64,000 nt of DNA from JANQJD01 sp965601685 (GTDB lineage: Bacteria > Pseudomonadota > Alphaproteobacteria > Rhodospirillales > Rhodospirillaceae). Of this stretch, positions 8,701-17,785 are shown one piece after another (the stretch's first letter is position 1; each line of letters starts with the position of its first letter). The stretch is taken from assembly GCA_965601685.1 (NCBI GenBank), contig CBFCWI010000002.1, forward strand, positions 124,001 to 188,000, given 5' to 3'. The notes under the pieces are model-generated. The model ran no database searches, was not told the origin of the DNA, and was given only the letters and a program-made list of their open reading frames with translations. Position numbers and translations under genes: made by a program.

Positions 8701-8809
8701 GAGCCTCCTTCGGGATATCGAGAAAGGCAAATGTTCCAGCTAGCAGGATCAGGATCAGAGTCGTCACCACGGTACGAGCGTGGCCTATGACACTCTCAAT
8801 GAGATTCAT
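5708..8809 (-). CDS. RND family efflux pump inner-membrane subunit (AcrB-type)
   Basis: This 1033-residue protein is a proton-driven resistance-nodulation-division transporter. It begins with a short cytoplasmic stretch and TM1 (VTTLILILLAGTFAF). The large periplasmic porter region follows, then a block of helices containing GMLVDGAVIITEYADRK, the second periplasmic region and the last helices near the C-terminus. At the proton-relay site the usual Asp pair is Asp-Gly, as in many alphaproteobacterial members. The ATG at 8809 is chosen because it forms an ATGA overlap with the upstream adaptor gene and gives the family N-terminus MNLIE; a longer frame to 8938 adds 43 residues unlike the family. 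No outer-membrane TolC partner or regulator is adjacent, so the substrate is unknown. Confidence 0.93.
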   Translation of the reverse strand: MNLIESVIGHARTVVTTLILILLAGTFAFLDIPKEAQPDINIPILYIVIPHDGISPADAERLLIRPMETELRAVESIKEMRATAFEGGAHVLLEFEAGFDADQALVDVREKVNRAKPRLPTGTDEPAVHEVNFGLFPVVTVTLSGDVPERTLLRLARDLEKVIERLPPVLSVRVGGDRDQQIEIIIDPSVVESYGLSAHTLSQLLTRNNRLIAAGALDTGNGRFAVKVPGLLESVEDIMELPVQVANNAVVKVRDIASVHKTFKDGEGFARINGKPAVTLEVSKRIGQNVIETVEKVRTLVAEEQKRWPPGVRVDLLQDQSVHIREMLHDLQNSIFFAIILVMVVVMATLGPRSGLIVSVAIPGSFLLAILFLAITGLTINVVVLFSLILAVGMLVDGAVIITEYADRKMAEGLPRQAAYALSSRLMARPVLSSTATTVAAFLPLLFWTGVVGEFMKYLPITLTATLVASLLMALVFVPTVGALVGKRRSAHPDVLRAVANIEHGGNMLTMTGFTGWYARLLHHALYHPLFVLLSTLMLLIGVQGVYWTFGRGVQFFPEIEPTSAVLYVHARGNLATAEKDLLIREIEERVLAMEQHEFRVIYALSGREPGFTEVAEDVIGKVSLEFADWQQRRPADVILEEVRRRTATLPGIGIEVRKNRDGPPVGKPVQIQLSAEDFDLLLGAVETVRYGMETLGGFTDIEDNRPAPGIEWRLTVNRAQAAKYGVDVVAVGDMVSMVTRGLKFTDYRPEDSDKAVDIVARFSEIYRTIPQLDRLRVSTATGAIPLSSFVECRAEPKTGLLHRVNGQRALTVRADVLPGILVDERVHALQVWLKTINLDQNIIIQFRGESEEQDKSKAFLLKAFFVALFLIAIILLAEFNSFYSMLLILSAVIFSTIGVMLGLLFFNQPFGVIMGGISILALAGVVVNNNIVLLDTYDRLQRTFNPHEAALRTGVQRLRPVLLTASTAVLGLLPMMFGINIDFVERSVSIGAPSMQWWVQLSTAIVFGLSFATVLTLIVTPSALMLKTRRRE

Positions 8810-9996
8810 CCAGGAGACCCTGATTCTAGAGCCGCTTCCGGCACAGCTTGAACTTGTTGGCCTACTGTGACAAATTCCTGGCCAACGACAATGAGATGTA
8901 CAACTGGAGGTATACATAACGCCGCCCCAGCGACCCACAGCATGCCATTGGTAGCGCTAGTCACGATGGAAACTGGGAAAAAGGTAACCAGAGCGGAGGA
9001 GGAGCTTGTTACAGCTTTGATCCCGACATGGCCGGTTTTGTCATCAAATGTCAGAGCTGAAGGTGGAATCGCATGCAAAGAGCGCCGCTGCCGTGGCAAA
9101 TAGAGTTCAGCAGTGAGTCCAACCAGCACGGTGCCTGTGTCATTGGCGATCGATAGCTCGACCGGAAAAGTTCTTGTAGACGTATTTGCTACTTTAGATA
9201 TGTATGAAACCAGACCCGCCAGACGCTGGCCATTGCTCAGCACTGTTTCAGCGACTGAGCCAGGAGTGATCATCGCCACATCCCTCTCGGTCACCGCAGC
9301 TGCTACTACGACCTTCTTCATGTCAACGACCGTGGCGATTGTCCCCCCGACAACAATGAAGTCTCCTATTGCAACTGGGCACGACTCGACGACGCCAGCA
9401 AAAGGGGCGCGCAGACGGGTGCGATCTAGGTCAACCTGGACGTGGGCTAGTTGCGCCCTAGCCGCGTTCAGTGTCGCTTGAGCTTCAGCTAGGCGAATAC
9501 GGGAGGCAAAGGCTTTCTGCTCCAGGGCTTTAGCCGCTTCGTATTCAACCTCTCGCCGGTGGACCAGGGCACGTGCCTCAGCTAGCCTGGCAGGACGCTC
9601 TTCTTCCTTCAAACGTACCAAGAGCTGGCCAGGGGCTACCCATTCGCCTTTCTCAACTAAAACTTCTGCAACCTGTCCTGCCGTTGCTGCTTTGACTACG
9701 ACAGAACGATTAGTATGCGTTTGACCACTAATATTAATGGTTGTTACTGGTGTTTCTGCTACTATTGTACGCACACGCACCTGTTGTACTATAGAGTGTG
9801 CTTTCTCTGTCCTATCAGCAGGCGCTATCGTGGACCTGGTGTCCCCGCTGATCAAGCCAGACAGAATCCAGATGATCATAAGGCCAAGTGTCGTCCCTGC
9901 AATGACGAGAGAGGGCAGAAACCCGCCCTTCACTGCTTGCATATCCTCTGTATGTATGCTTTGAAAAGTCCAGAAAATTTCAAGTCTTTTCCGCAC
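8806..9996 (-). CDS. RND efflux periplasmic adaptor (membrane fusion protein)
   Basis: This HlyD/AcrA-type adaptor links the inner-membrane pump to an outer-membrane channel. The 396-residue protein has one N-terminal membrane anchor (about residues 28-50). A lipoyl half-motif (AATAGQVAEVLVEKGEWV) follows, then a helical hairpin rich in Ala, Glu and Arg, then the second lipoyl half (TRLRAPFAGVVE), a beta-barrel and a membrane-proximal domain. The stop overlaps the start of the pump gene (ATGA), so the two are co-translated. An in-frame ATG at 9942 (MQAVKGG) is an alternative start that places the membrane segment closer to the N-terminus. Confidence 0.92.
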   Translation of the reverse strand: MRKRLEIFWTFQSIHTEDMQAVKGGFLPSLVIAGTTLGLMIIWILSGLISGDTRSTIAPADRTEKAHSIVQQVRVRTIVAETPVTTINISGQTHTNRSVVVKAATAGQVAEVLVEKGEWVAPGQLLVRLKEEERPARLAEARALVHRREVEYEAAKALEQKAFASRIRLAEAQATLNAARAQLAHVQVDLDRTRLRAPFAGVVESCPVAIGDFIVVGGTIATVVDMKKVVVAAAVTERDVAMITPGSVAETVLSNGQRLAGLVSYISKVANTSTRTFPVELSIANDTGTVLVGLTAELYLPRQRRSLHAIPPSALTFDDKTGHVGIKAVTSSSSALVTFFPVSIVTSATNGMLWVAGAALCIPPVVHLIVVGQEFVTVGQQVQAVPEAALESGSPG

Positions 9997-10217
9997 ACGG
10001 ACTCTACCACTTCTTCCTCACTGGCTAGACATCACTGGACGACGTACTTTTCAGGCCGCGGTACCACAGAAATATACACGGATTCTCTCTGAAATCCATC
10101 CCTAGCGTGCTGCACCTCCATTGTCACCCGTAAACCCCTGTTGCCAGCTGGGTACAGACTGTGTCATTCTGTTGCAACGAAAACGTAGCACATAGTGTGG
10201 TTCTGTGGGGGCGTGTT

Positions 10218-11612
10218 TTGCGGTATGTGAGTACTCGTGGTCTAGCCCCGGCCCTGACCTTCGAGGATGTCCTGCTTACTGGGCTGGCCCGTGATGGTGG
10301 TTTATATGTACCGGAACTGTGGCCAGTCTTCTGCAAAGAGGAATTGCTCACCCTGAGTCGTCTCTCGTATCCAGAACTGGCAATCCGTGTGATCCGGCCA
10401 TTTATTGGCACGACATTGACTGAGAGCGAACTGGCTGATATAGTATGGAATGGCTGTAAGAATTTCAGACATCCTGCTGTAGCGCCCCTGAAGCAGCTTG
10501 ACTGTAATGGGTGGGTGTGTGAGCTGTTTCATGGTCCAACCTTAGCCTTCAAAGATTACGCCCTGCAATTTCTCGGGCCTCTGTTCGATCATATCCTGCA
10601 GCAGAGTGGCAAGCGGGTAGTGCTCGTGGGAGCTACATCAGGCGACACTGGTTCCGCTGCTATTGAGGCTTTCCGGGATCGCGCGGCTGTAGATGTCTTT
10701 GTCCTTCATCCGCACGAACGAGTATCGTCGGTGCAGCGGCGACAGATGACTACCGTCCAGGCAGACAACATCCATAACATTGCTGTTACAGGAACATTCG
10801 ATGATTGCCAAGCCCTTGTGAAGAGGCTATTGAACGATGTGCCCTTTCGCGAATCTATGAATCTGTCAGCAGTGAACTCTATAAACTGGGGAAGACTCAT
10901 AGCACAGGTGGTATACTATTTCTGGTCTGCCCTTGCTATTGGGGGGTGCAGTCGGCAGATTGCGTTTGCAGTACCAACTGGTAACTTCGGGAACGTTTTT
11001 GCTGGCTATGTGGCACGGGCCATGGGTTTGCCAGTGAGTCGGTTCGTCATTGGCTCAAATTGTAACGATATTCTTACCCGGTTTTTCGCAACTGGCACCA
11101 TGTCGGTCCGGCCAGTCGTACCGACTTTGAGTCCTAGCATGGACATCCAGGTGTCATCAAATTTCGAAAGGCTGTTATTCGAAATGTACAATCGAGACGG
11201 AGCAATAGTCGAACGGTTGATGACACAGTTCCAAGAGACAGGCGTCTTTTCTGTTGCTAACAACTGCAAACAGGAAATTCGCGATTTATTTTGTGGCTTT
11301 GCCTTGAACGATGATGAGACCAAGGCTACCATGGCTGAGGTTTACACTACGACCGGTGCACTTGTGGACCCCCACACGGCCATTGGCATTGCTGCGGCGC
11401 GTGCAAGCTTGGTAAGGTCTGAAATGCCGGTCATCACGCTTTCTACTGCCCATCCGGCAAAGTTCCCTCTGGCGACTCGGGAGGCGACTGGCCAGGAGGC
11501 CGTCTTGCCGGCTCACTTAGACAATCTGTTTGTCTGTGAGGAGCGATTCATTGTTCTGCCAGCTGACTTGGCAGTAGTCCAGCAATACATTCGCCTTCAT
11601 GCAAGGAGGTGA
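10218..11612 (+). CDS. thrC: Threonine synthase
   Basis: It converts O-phosphohomoserine to threonine with pyridoxal phosphate. The catalytic Lys lies in TLAFKDYALQF (about residue 112), and VGATSGDTGSAA is the conserved PLP and phosphate loop. The ORF is open back to a GTG at 10161, but the family starts as MRYVSTRG, which fits a TTG at 10218 with a GGGGG sequence upstream; this gives 464 residues, the usual length. GTG starts at 10197 or 10161 remain possible. The stop overlaps the region of the following M16 peptidase start, so the two form an operon, an arrangement common in alphaproteobacteria. Confidence 0.93.
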   Translation: MRYVSTRGLAPALTFEDVLLTGLARDGGLYVPELWPVFCKEELLTLSRLSYPELAIRVIRPFIGTTLTESELADIVWNGCKNFRHPAVAPLKQLDCNGWVCELFHGPTLAFKDYALQFLGPLFDHILQQSGKRVVLVGATSGDTGSAAIEAFRDRAAVDVFVLHPHERVSSVQRRQMTTVQADNIHNIAVTGTFDDCQALVKRLLNDVPFRESMNLSAVNSINWGRLIAQVVYYFWSALAIGGCSRQIAFAVPTGNFGNVFAGYVARAMGLPVSRFVIGSNCNDILTRFFATGTMSVRPVVPTLSPSMDIQVSSNFERLLFEMYNRDGAIVERLMTQFQETGVFSVANNCKQEIRDLFCGFALNDDETKATMAEVYTTTGALVDPHTAIGIAAARASLVRSEMPVITLSTAHPAKFPLATREATGQEAVLPAHLDNLFVCEERFIVLPADLAVVQQYIRLHARR

Positions 11613-11620
11613 CGGTCCAC

Positions 11621-12883
11621 ATGACCATAGAAATGACCACTCTTGAGAATGGTATGCGTATTGCCACCGATCGTATGGAAACGATCGAAACGGTGTCTCT
11701 CGGTGTATGGGTGGATGTCGGGACTCGACACGAACCAGCGGACCGCAATGGGATTTCGCATCTTTTAGAACATATGGCTTTTAAGGGAACACGTAAACGT
11801 AGTGCGCTTGATATAGCAGTTGCAGTAGACAACGTAGGTGGGCAGCTCAATGCCTATACGTGTCGCGAGCATACAGCCTACTATGCCAAGGTCCTGCGAG
11901 AAGATACTGCTCTTGCTATCGATATAGTCGCAGACGTACTGCAAAACTCTCTCCTAGATCAGGAAGATTTACGCAGAGAACAGCAAGTAGTGGTGCAAGA
12001 GATCAATCAGACCCTTGATACGCCGGATGATATTATATTCGATTATTTCCAGTTAGCCGCTTATCCAGATCAGGCCTTAGGAAGGTCAGTGTTGGGACGG
12101 GCTGAGATGGTACGGTCGATGAATTCTGAGGTCGTTGCTGATTTTATGAGGGCCCACTATTCGGCTCGACGCATGGTGCTGGCAGCTGCTGGGCGGGTCG
12201 ACCATGACCAGCTCGTCAGGCTCGCAGACCAGGCATTCACTGAGTTGCCGCCGCACCAGCCAGGCGTTGCAGAAGCAGCGCGTTACACTGGTGGCGACTG
12301 GCGCGAGGAACGTGATCTAGAACAGGTACATATCGTTTTAGGATTCAATGGGGTTGCTTATAACGACCCAGATTTCTATACGGCCTCTGTCCTCTCAGCA
12401 CTGATAGGTGGAGGGATGTCGTCCCGGCTGTTCCAGGAAGTACGCGAGAAACGGGGTCTGGCGTATGCGGTTTCGTCGTTTACCGTACCTTACCAGGATT
12501 CTGGTTTATTCGGCATTTATGTTGGGACTGGTGAGGAAGATGTTGTAGAACTGATCCCAGTGCTGTGTCAGGAGCTTGTCAAGCTGACGGCTAGGGCTAC
12601 TGAAACGGAAATCCGCCGAGCGCAAGCTCAGGTCAGGGCTGGATTACTCATGGCGTTGGAAAGCAGTGGTTCGCGGTGTGAACAGCTAGCCCGACAGCTC
12701 TTAGTCTATGGTCGACCCATTTCAGTGCAGGAAGCAGTCGCGCGGGTGGAAGCTGCGGACAGTGCGGCAGTGACTCAACTGGCCCACCGGATTCTGCACA
12801 GCCCGCTGACATTTGCCGCTCTTGGCCCCATTGGCAAGCTTGAATCCTTCGACGGTATCTGCAGTCGGCTGCCAAAGAATTGA
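11621..12883 (+). CDS. M16 family zinc peptidase (processing-peptidase-like)
   Basis: This 420-residue pitrilysin-family peptidase is related to mitochondrial processing peptidase beta subunits. The inverted zinc motif HLLEH is at residues 47-51, and a downstream Glu-rich helix (REQQVVVQEI) carries the third ligand region. The C-terminal half has the R.FQEVREKRGLAYAV-type segment seen in the family. The ATG at 11621 is favoured because AGGAGG lies 12 bases upstream; a GTG at 11609 sits directly on that ribosome site. The gene follows thrC. The natural substrate is unknown in bacteria. Confidence 0.9.
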   Translation: MTIEMTTLENGMRIATDRMETIETVSLGVWVDVGTRHEPADRNGISHLLEHMAFKGTRKRSALDIAVAVDNVGGQLNAYTCREHTAYYAKVLREDTALAIDIVADVLQNSLLDQEDLRREQQVVVQEINQTLDTPDDIIFDYFQLAAYPDQALGRSVLGRAEMVRSMNSEVVADFMRAHYSARRMVLAAAGRVDHDQLVRLADQAFTELPPHQPGVAEAARYTGGDWREERDLEQVHIVLGFNGVAYNDPDFYTASVLSALIGGGMSSRLFQEVREKRGLAYAVSSFTVPYQDSGLFGIYVGTGEEDVVELIPVLCQELVKLTARATETEIRRAQAQVRAGLLMALESSGSRCEQLARQLLVYGRPISVQEAVARVEAADSAAVTQLAHRILHSPLTFAALGPIGKLESFDGICSRLPKN

Positions 12884-12915
12884 ACGCGACCCGCTGAGAG
12901 AGAGTGGAGATGGGA

Positions 12916-12960
12916 GATACCTCCAGATACCTCCCACCATCAGTGGGTGCGCTAGCGCAC
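12916..12960. repeat. Tandem 10-mer plus 14-bp palindrome between convergent genes
   Basis: GATACCTCCA and GATACCTCCC are adjacent (12916-12935). GTGCGCTAGCGCAC (12947-12960) is a perfect palindrome. Both lie between the M16 peptidase stop and the stop of the thioredoxin-like gene. No T-run is present, so a terminator role is only possible. Confidence 0.5.
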
Positions 12961-12995
12961 TCCGCTGCCCGCCGGCTCAACTTCAACCAGATACC

Positions 12996-13547
12996 TCACG
13001 CCAGCCATTTAATGGCACATCCCATACTAGGAAATTGCTCATGTGGACCGCAACCAGTCTCAGCTATTGCTCGCATAGCCTCAAACAGATCCCGGCGCAG
13101 ATCTAGTGGACCCTCTTCTTTGCGTGAGGCATCAAGGCGTCCACGGTATTGCAGTTTCATCTCTTGGTTGAATCCGAAGAACTCCGGTGTGCAAACTGCT
13201 CCGTAAGCCCGTGCCGTTTCCTGTGTCTCGTCAATGACATAAGGAAACGGGATATTGTGCTGGTGAGCAAAGATCTTCATGTTCGCAAAAGAATCTTCTG
13301 GGTACTGGATGGTATCATTCGCCATGATAGCAATGGCCCCAATGCCTGACGCCTGAAGTGCGCGTACATCCCGGACAATACGGCTAATGACAGCCCGCAC
13401 ATAGGGGCAGTGATTGCAAATGAACATGACGAGTGTACCCTTTGCCCCACGTACATCCGCTAGACTGTAAACTCTGTCGTCTGTACCTCTTAACCTAAAA
13501 TCAATTGCCTGCCAGCCAAAATTACAAAGTGGTGTTTCAACTGCCAT
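12996..13547 (-). CDS. Thioredoxin-like (AhpC/TSA-related) protein
   Basis: This 183-residue cytoplasmic protein has a thioredoxin fold of the peroxiredoxin-like subgroup. The redox site is C44 and C47 in ICNHCPYV, followed by the typical VIDETQETARAYGAVCTPEFF segment with the cis-Pro. Such proteins are presumed thiol-disulfide reductases or peroxidases; the actual substrate is unknown. It stands alone, convergent with the M16 peptidase, with AGGGGA-like sequence before the ATG at 13547. Confidence 0.88.
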   Translation of the reverse strand: MAVETPLCNFGWQAIDFRLRGTDDRVYSLADVRGAKGTLVMFICNHCPYVRAVISRIVRDVRALQASGIGAIAIMANDTIQYPEDSFANMKIFAHQHNIPFPYVIDETQETARAYGAVCTPEFFGFNQEMKLQYRGRLDASRKEEGPLDLRRDLFEAMRAIAETGCGPHEQFPSMGCAIKWLA

Positions 13548-13868
13548 GTTGAATCCCCTCCGAGTGAGCTTGCTGCGAGAGGTTATAGAGGATCAGAACA
13601 GTACGACGCAATGGTGCTGCATTCACCCGTGTACAGGTTGCTTTTTTTCTCTGAGCTTCTGATGTAATGCTTAGACCATGCGTGACCCTATCTCTGGCTT
13701 GTCCACTCTGGTCTGCAGGGAACCCCTAGAGCTCTGATGAGGCTCCTCTACTCTAGCAGAGCAGGTAGAGAGGAACACCTGCTGCAAGACTGAGCAATAC
13801 TGAATGGAAAACTACGGTTGGTGTTCATGCGCTTTCAAAGTCCTACAATCAGCGGATCTTTGTAACAA
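13548..13868. other. Gene-free spacer upstream of hpnE
   Basis: No supportable gene is present in this 321-bp gap. In many relatives hpnC and hpnD lie just upstream of hpnE, but I see no remnant of either here. Confidence 0.55.
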
Positions 13869-15119
13869 ATGACAGTGCACGTGATTGGAGCAGGTCTTGC
13901 AGGCCTAGCATGTGCGATAGCGGTCCTTGAGGCTGGTGAACAGGCCATAGTTTATGAGATGGCCCGCCAGGCAGGTGGGCGTTGTCGTAGTTTCTATGAC
14001 CCAAGGCTGGAGCGGTATCTTGACAATGGCACGCATATGATTATCGGCGCCAATACCGGGGCCTTGCAGTACATTGACCGTCTCCACACCAATCATTTTA
14101 CTATCATAGCCCCTGCTGTCTTTCCTTTTCTTGATCTAGAAAACGGCGAGTGTTGGACACTGCGGCCTAACAGCGGGCGGTTGCCATGGTGGCTACTGCA
14201 CTCTAGGCGGCGTGTAGCTAAGAGTCGTTTCATTGATTACTTATCGGTTTTTCGTTTGCTGTGGGGGCAAATGGGAGGGTGTGATCTCACAGTGGCAGAC
14301 TACTTATCCGGACCACTAATGCAAAGATTGTGGAAACCTATAACTGAAGCTACTCTTAATACCGCACCCGAAGAAGCTTCCGCCGCTCTATTCGCCCGAG
14401 TGATAGGCAACAGTCTGATGCTGGGCGAACATGCCTGCCGCCCGTATCTAGCTCGCCATGGTCTTGGGCCAGCGCTCATTGAACCCGCCCTCAGCCGAAT
14501 CACTGCTGCTGGCGGTATAGTACAGTTCGGTAGCCGCTTACGTACTATCTACGCTATAGCGAAAGTCCTGCGGTTACACTTTGATACTGGCGTTGTAGAA
14601 ACAAAAGTAGGCGATAGCGTGGTACTCGCTCTGCCGCCGTGGGAGATTGCAACGCTGTGGCCTGAGTTATCAGTGCCTACAGCTTTTCGAGCCATCGTCA
14701 ATGTGCACTACCGCTTGGACAGGCCTGTACGCTTCCCAGGTGGTTTACCGTTTCTCGCTTTGGTAGGAGGGCTTGCCCAATGGCTCTTTATACGCGGTGA
14801 TGTCTTGTCCGTGACGGTTAGCGCTGCCAATGCATTAGCTACCCAGACCAATGCAGTAGTAGCGCACAAGGTTTGGGCCGACTGTGCGACTGCCCTTGCA
14901 CTGCCGCTTACACCTATGCCGCTGGCACGGGTGATCAAGGAGAAGAGAGCCACACTCGCTCATACGCCAGCCAGCAACGGTCGTATAGTCCCACCGCCAC
15001 CCTTACCTGGTCTAGTGCTAGCCGGCGACTGGACTTGCCCGTATTTACCAGCTACTATCGAGGCTGCAGTGATTTCAGGCGCGCGGGCTGCAGCACAGGT
15101 ATTAGGCTTACGGCTATGA
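13869..15119 (+). CDS. hpnE: Hydroxysqualene dehydroxylase-like FAD oxidoreductase
   Basis: HpnE carries out the last step of squalene formation from presqualene diphosphate via hydroxysqualene, feeding hopanoid synthesis. The 416-residue protein has the FAD-binding GAGLAG at residues 7-12, then an ARQAGGRCRSFYD segment and DNGTHMIIGA, which are characteristic of the HpnE branch of amine-oxidase-like desaturases. The C-terminal LAGDWTCPYLPATIEAAVISG matches the family FAD-closing motif. HpnC, HpnD and squalene-hopene cyclase are not in the window. A phytoene-desaturase-like role is the main alternative. Confidence 0.88.
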   Translation: MTVHVIGAGLAGLACAIAVLEAGEQAIVYEMARQAGGRCRSFYDPRLERYLDNGTHMIIGANTGALQYIDRLHTNHFTIIAPAVFPFLDLENGECWTLRPNSGRLPWWLLHSRRRVAKSRFIDYLSVFRLLWGQMGGCDLTVADYLSGPLMQRLWKPITEATLNTAPEEASAALFARVIGNSLMLGEHACRPYLARHGLGPALIEPALSRITAAGGIVQFGSRLRTIYAIAKVLRLHFDTGVVETKVGDSVVLALPPWEIATLWPELSVPTAFRAIVNVHYRLDRPVRFPGGLPFLALVGGLAQWLFIRGDVLSVTVSAANALATQTNAVVAHKVWADCATALALPLTPMPLARVIKEKRATLAHTPASNGRIVPPPPLPGLVLAGDWTCPYLPATIEAAVISGARAAAQVLGLRL

Positions 15120-15164
15120 GATGATGGTGGCCGACCCATCCTTCTTATCCCTCTGCCTGCATTC

Positions 15165-15965
15165 TCAGGATGGAAACTGTTCCATTAATATTCTCTCTTC
15201 TAGGTTATGTTCAGGATCAAACAATAACGTCATGACAATACTGCGATCTTCATGTACATGAACCGCTGTCACCTGTCGGACTTCTGTGTAGTCAGCAACA
15301 GCGCTTACTGGACGCTTGAGAGGTTCTCGAATCTCAAAGTCAATAGAGACGGCGTGAGGTAGGAGCGCTCCAAGCCAGCGTCGTGGCCGGAATGCGCTAA
15401 TAGGAGTAAGACCCAATAGATTTGCTCCTAAAGGAAGAATCGAGCCATGTGCAGACAGATTATAAGCTGTACTGCCAGCTGGCGTACAAACCAAAACACC
15501 ATCGCAGATGAGTGCTTCTAAGCGGATTCTGCTGTCAATCAGGACCCGAATCTTAGCAGCCTGACGGGTTTCCCGCAGCAACGAGACTTCGTTGATAGCA
15601 AGTGCTTCTACCGCCTCGCCATTGATACAGCGTGCTGCCATGCGCAACGGGTGCAGCTGGACCTGTTCTGCTCGCTCTAGACACACAGACAGGTTGTCTT
15701 CATGGAAATGATTCATAAGAAAGCCAATCGTACCTCGGTTCATGCCATAGATTGGTACGTGACGGTAGAGATGACGGTGCAAAGTTTCCAGCATGAAACC
15801 GTCTCCCCCCAGGGCAACAATGATATCAGCTTGCTCTGGTGGGACATGCTCATAGCGCCTTTGCAGGCGTTGCAACGCGTCCTGTGCTAACGGGCTGTCT
15901 CCAGCGACGAATGCAAGCTTTTTGCCAACTAGCATGACGGCCTTGCTCTTTTCCTGTGCAAACAT
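15165..15965 (-). CDS. nadK: NAD kinase
   Basis: It phosphorylates NAD to NADP. The GGDG motif is at residues 53-56, INEVSLLR carries the second conserved motif, and GSTAYNLSAHGS is the third NAD-kinase block. The frame starts at 15965, but an ATG at 15935 (MLVGKKLAFV) gives 256 residues, close to the usual alphaproteobacterial length, and has purine-rich sequence upstream, so it may be the true start. It is convergent with hpnE and 45 bp from its end. Confidence 0.94.
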   Translation of the reverse strand: MFAQEKSKAVMLVGKKLAFVAGDSPLAQDALQRLQRRYEHVPPEQADIIVALGGDGFMLETLHRHLYRHVPIYGMNRGTIGFLMNHFHEDNLSVCLERAEQVQLHPLRMAARCINGEAVEALAINEVSLLRETRQAAKIRVLIDSRIRLEALICDGVLVCTPAGSTAYNLSAHGSILPLGANLLGLTPISAFRPRRWLGALLPHAVSIDFEIREPLKRPVSAVADYTEVRQVTAVHVHEDRSIVMTLLFDPEHNLEERILMEQFPS

Positions 15966-16527
15966 TGTATAAAATGTAGTATTACTACTAATGATACTAT
16001 CACACCGGCTTGAGTTGTTTCAGGACCCACTCACTTTGCAGACGGGGAACAGCATCGGGCTACCAGGGCTGTTCTTATCCTTCCACAACAGCAGTGTGAC
16101 TGCTTTTATGTGCACGTACGATGAATTTTGGACTGAAGAAATTGCAAGAACGCAACCTGACTGAGACGTCAGTGATATACTCTCGGATAGTATGATCAAC
16201 ATATGCTGCGATAGCGAAGTCAATCCGAGAGGAATATCACCTATTGCAAGGATAAGGCCAAGAGGGTACTGGCATCTCCAACTGACTAGCTTCCTTTTTC
16301 TTAAGAAAATTCCATGAGATCTTTCACCACCAATACTGGGCTCTCCGGAGCGTCCTTAGCAGGGAGATCCCACTTAGTCAGTTCCTTCCCCTACCTCATA
16401 AGTCCTGCACTGTATCGATACCATTATTCCCAAGCCACACCTTTCCTACCGTTCTGCCATCATCACCTTGCTTGTCAATTCACCGGATAATCGCTATAAC
16501 CAGCTGCATTAGCTTCGAACGACTCCC
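15966..16527. other. Gene-free spacer before the MFS transporter
   Basis: This gap of about 560 bp has short frames on both strands without any recognisable family and with unremarkable composition. I see no convincing RNA gene or repeat. It may be a decayed gene, but no parent can be named. Confidence 0.55.
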
Positions 16528-17721
16528 ATGGTACCTCGGTTTCCTGCTATTCAGTATTGGTTGTTAGCAACGCCGATTAGCTTGCGGTTAGGGGTGTTTT
16601 ACGCTGCAATCTTCGTTGCTATGGGGGTACATCTGCCGTTTTGGCCTGTTTGGCTGAAGGCACAAGGGCTCAGTGACACCGAAGTGGGTTTAGTCGTTGG
16701 GGTTGGCATGGGAGCCCGTGTCATTGCTAACCCGCTAGTGGCCCATTGGGTCGAACGCAAGGGACAGCTCATCTATTTGATGAGGCTGCTTGCAGCCGTT
16801 AGCCTCATCCTATGTGCGTTGTTTGCAGTAGTCAACGGTTTCTGGTCTCTACTCATTCTCAGTGCAACGTGGCTAGCCATTTTTACCGCAATTATGCCAT
16901 TGGGTGAGAGCCTGACCTTGTTCACGGCTTATGCCAGACGCCTGGATTATGGCAGAATCCGTCTCTGGGGTTCCTTGAGCTTCATGATGGCATCTATGGT
17001 TGGTGGAGTGCTCCTAGCTGATCACTCACCAGCGGTGATTTTGTGGATTCTTATGATCGGCATGGTCCTGACTCTCGTTGCCTGCCTACTCATTGAAGAC
17101 ATTGTCCCATCGACTCCTAGTAGCCTTCATTCCGCCGCTTTCCGTCAGGTGCTAGCTGATTCGCGTTACTGGCTCTTCCTCGCCTCAGCCAGTTTGATCA
17201 ACGCCAGCCACAACATTTATTATAGTTTTGCCACACTGCATTGGCAACGTGCTGGCATTTCCCCTATCGTCATAGGTGGGCTATGGGCTGAAGCTGTTAT
17301 GGCTGAAGTGCTCTTATTTGCCTTTTCCAATACGATAGTAGCATGGCTGCGGCCGATCGGTCTCCTGATCCTGGGCGGAGGGGCCGCTATGATTCGCTGG
17401 CTCGTGCTTGGGTCCTCCACCCATCTTATGGTTCTAATCGCCGCTCAACTCCTGCATGCCTTTACGTTCGGGGCCATTCATATTGGGGCTATGCACTTTT
17501 TAACATGTGCTGTGCCACCAGAAGCCTCGGCACGAGCCCAGGCGGTTTACGGATCAGTCAGTATGGGGGCTGCTGTTGGGCTCGCTACTATGGTAGCAGG
17601 TCCTCTCTATCAAGCCCTGGCAGGCCAGGCTTTTCATATTTCAGCTGGCCTGGCGGTGTTGGGTAGTCTGTTAGCCGCACGCCTGTACCGTCGCTGGCAG
17701 GGAGAATTGCTAGGGTCATGA
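16528..17721 (+). CDS. Major facilitator superfamily transporter (HcaT/PucC-like)
   Basis: This 397-residue inner-membrane protein has about 12 hydrophobic segments. Family marks are FWPVWLKAQGLSDTEVGLVVG near the N-terminus and GRIRLWGSLSFM after TM4, both typical of the MFS_1-like group that includes the 3-phenylpropionate transporter HcaT. The substrate cannot be inferred. It stands alone, with a 560-bp gap upstream and tRNAs downstream on the other strand. The first ATG was used; the first 15 residues are poorly conserved. Confidence 0.85.
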   Translation: MVPRFPAIQYWLLATPISLRLGVFYAAIFVAMGVHLPFWPVWLKAQGLSDTEVGLVVGVGMGARVIANPLVAHWVERKGQLIYLMRLLAAVSLILCALFAVVNGFWSLLILSATWLAIFTAIMPLGESLTLFTAYARRLDYGRIRLWGSLSFMMASMVGGVLLADHSPAVILWILMIGMVLTLVACLLIEDIVPSTPSSLHSAAFRQVLADSRYWLFLASASLINASHNIYYSFATLHWQRAGISPIVIGGLWAEAVMAEVLLFAFSNTIVAWLRPIGLLILGGGAAMIRWLVLGSSTHLMVLIAAQLLHAFTFGAIHIGAMHFLTCAVPPEASARAQAVYGSVSMGAAVGLATMVAGPLYQALAGQAFHISAGLAVLGSLLAARLYRRWQGELLGS

Positions 17722-17785
17722 GCCTATGTTGTGGGCTTCTCCCAGACATATCCCAACCAGTGAGAGCACAAAAGCTGCTGTCACT

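Noticed and set aside
16020..16223. 67-codon minus-strand frame in the spacer before the MFS gene
   Set aside because: It has no conserved pattern and no ribosome site; it is probably chance.
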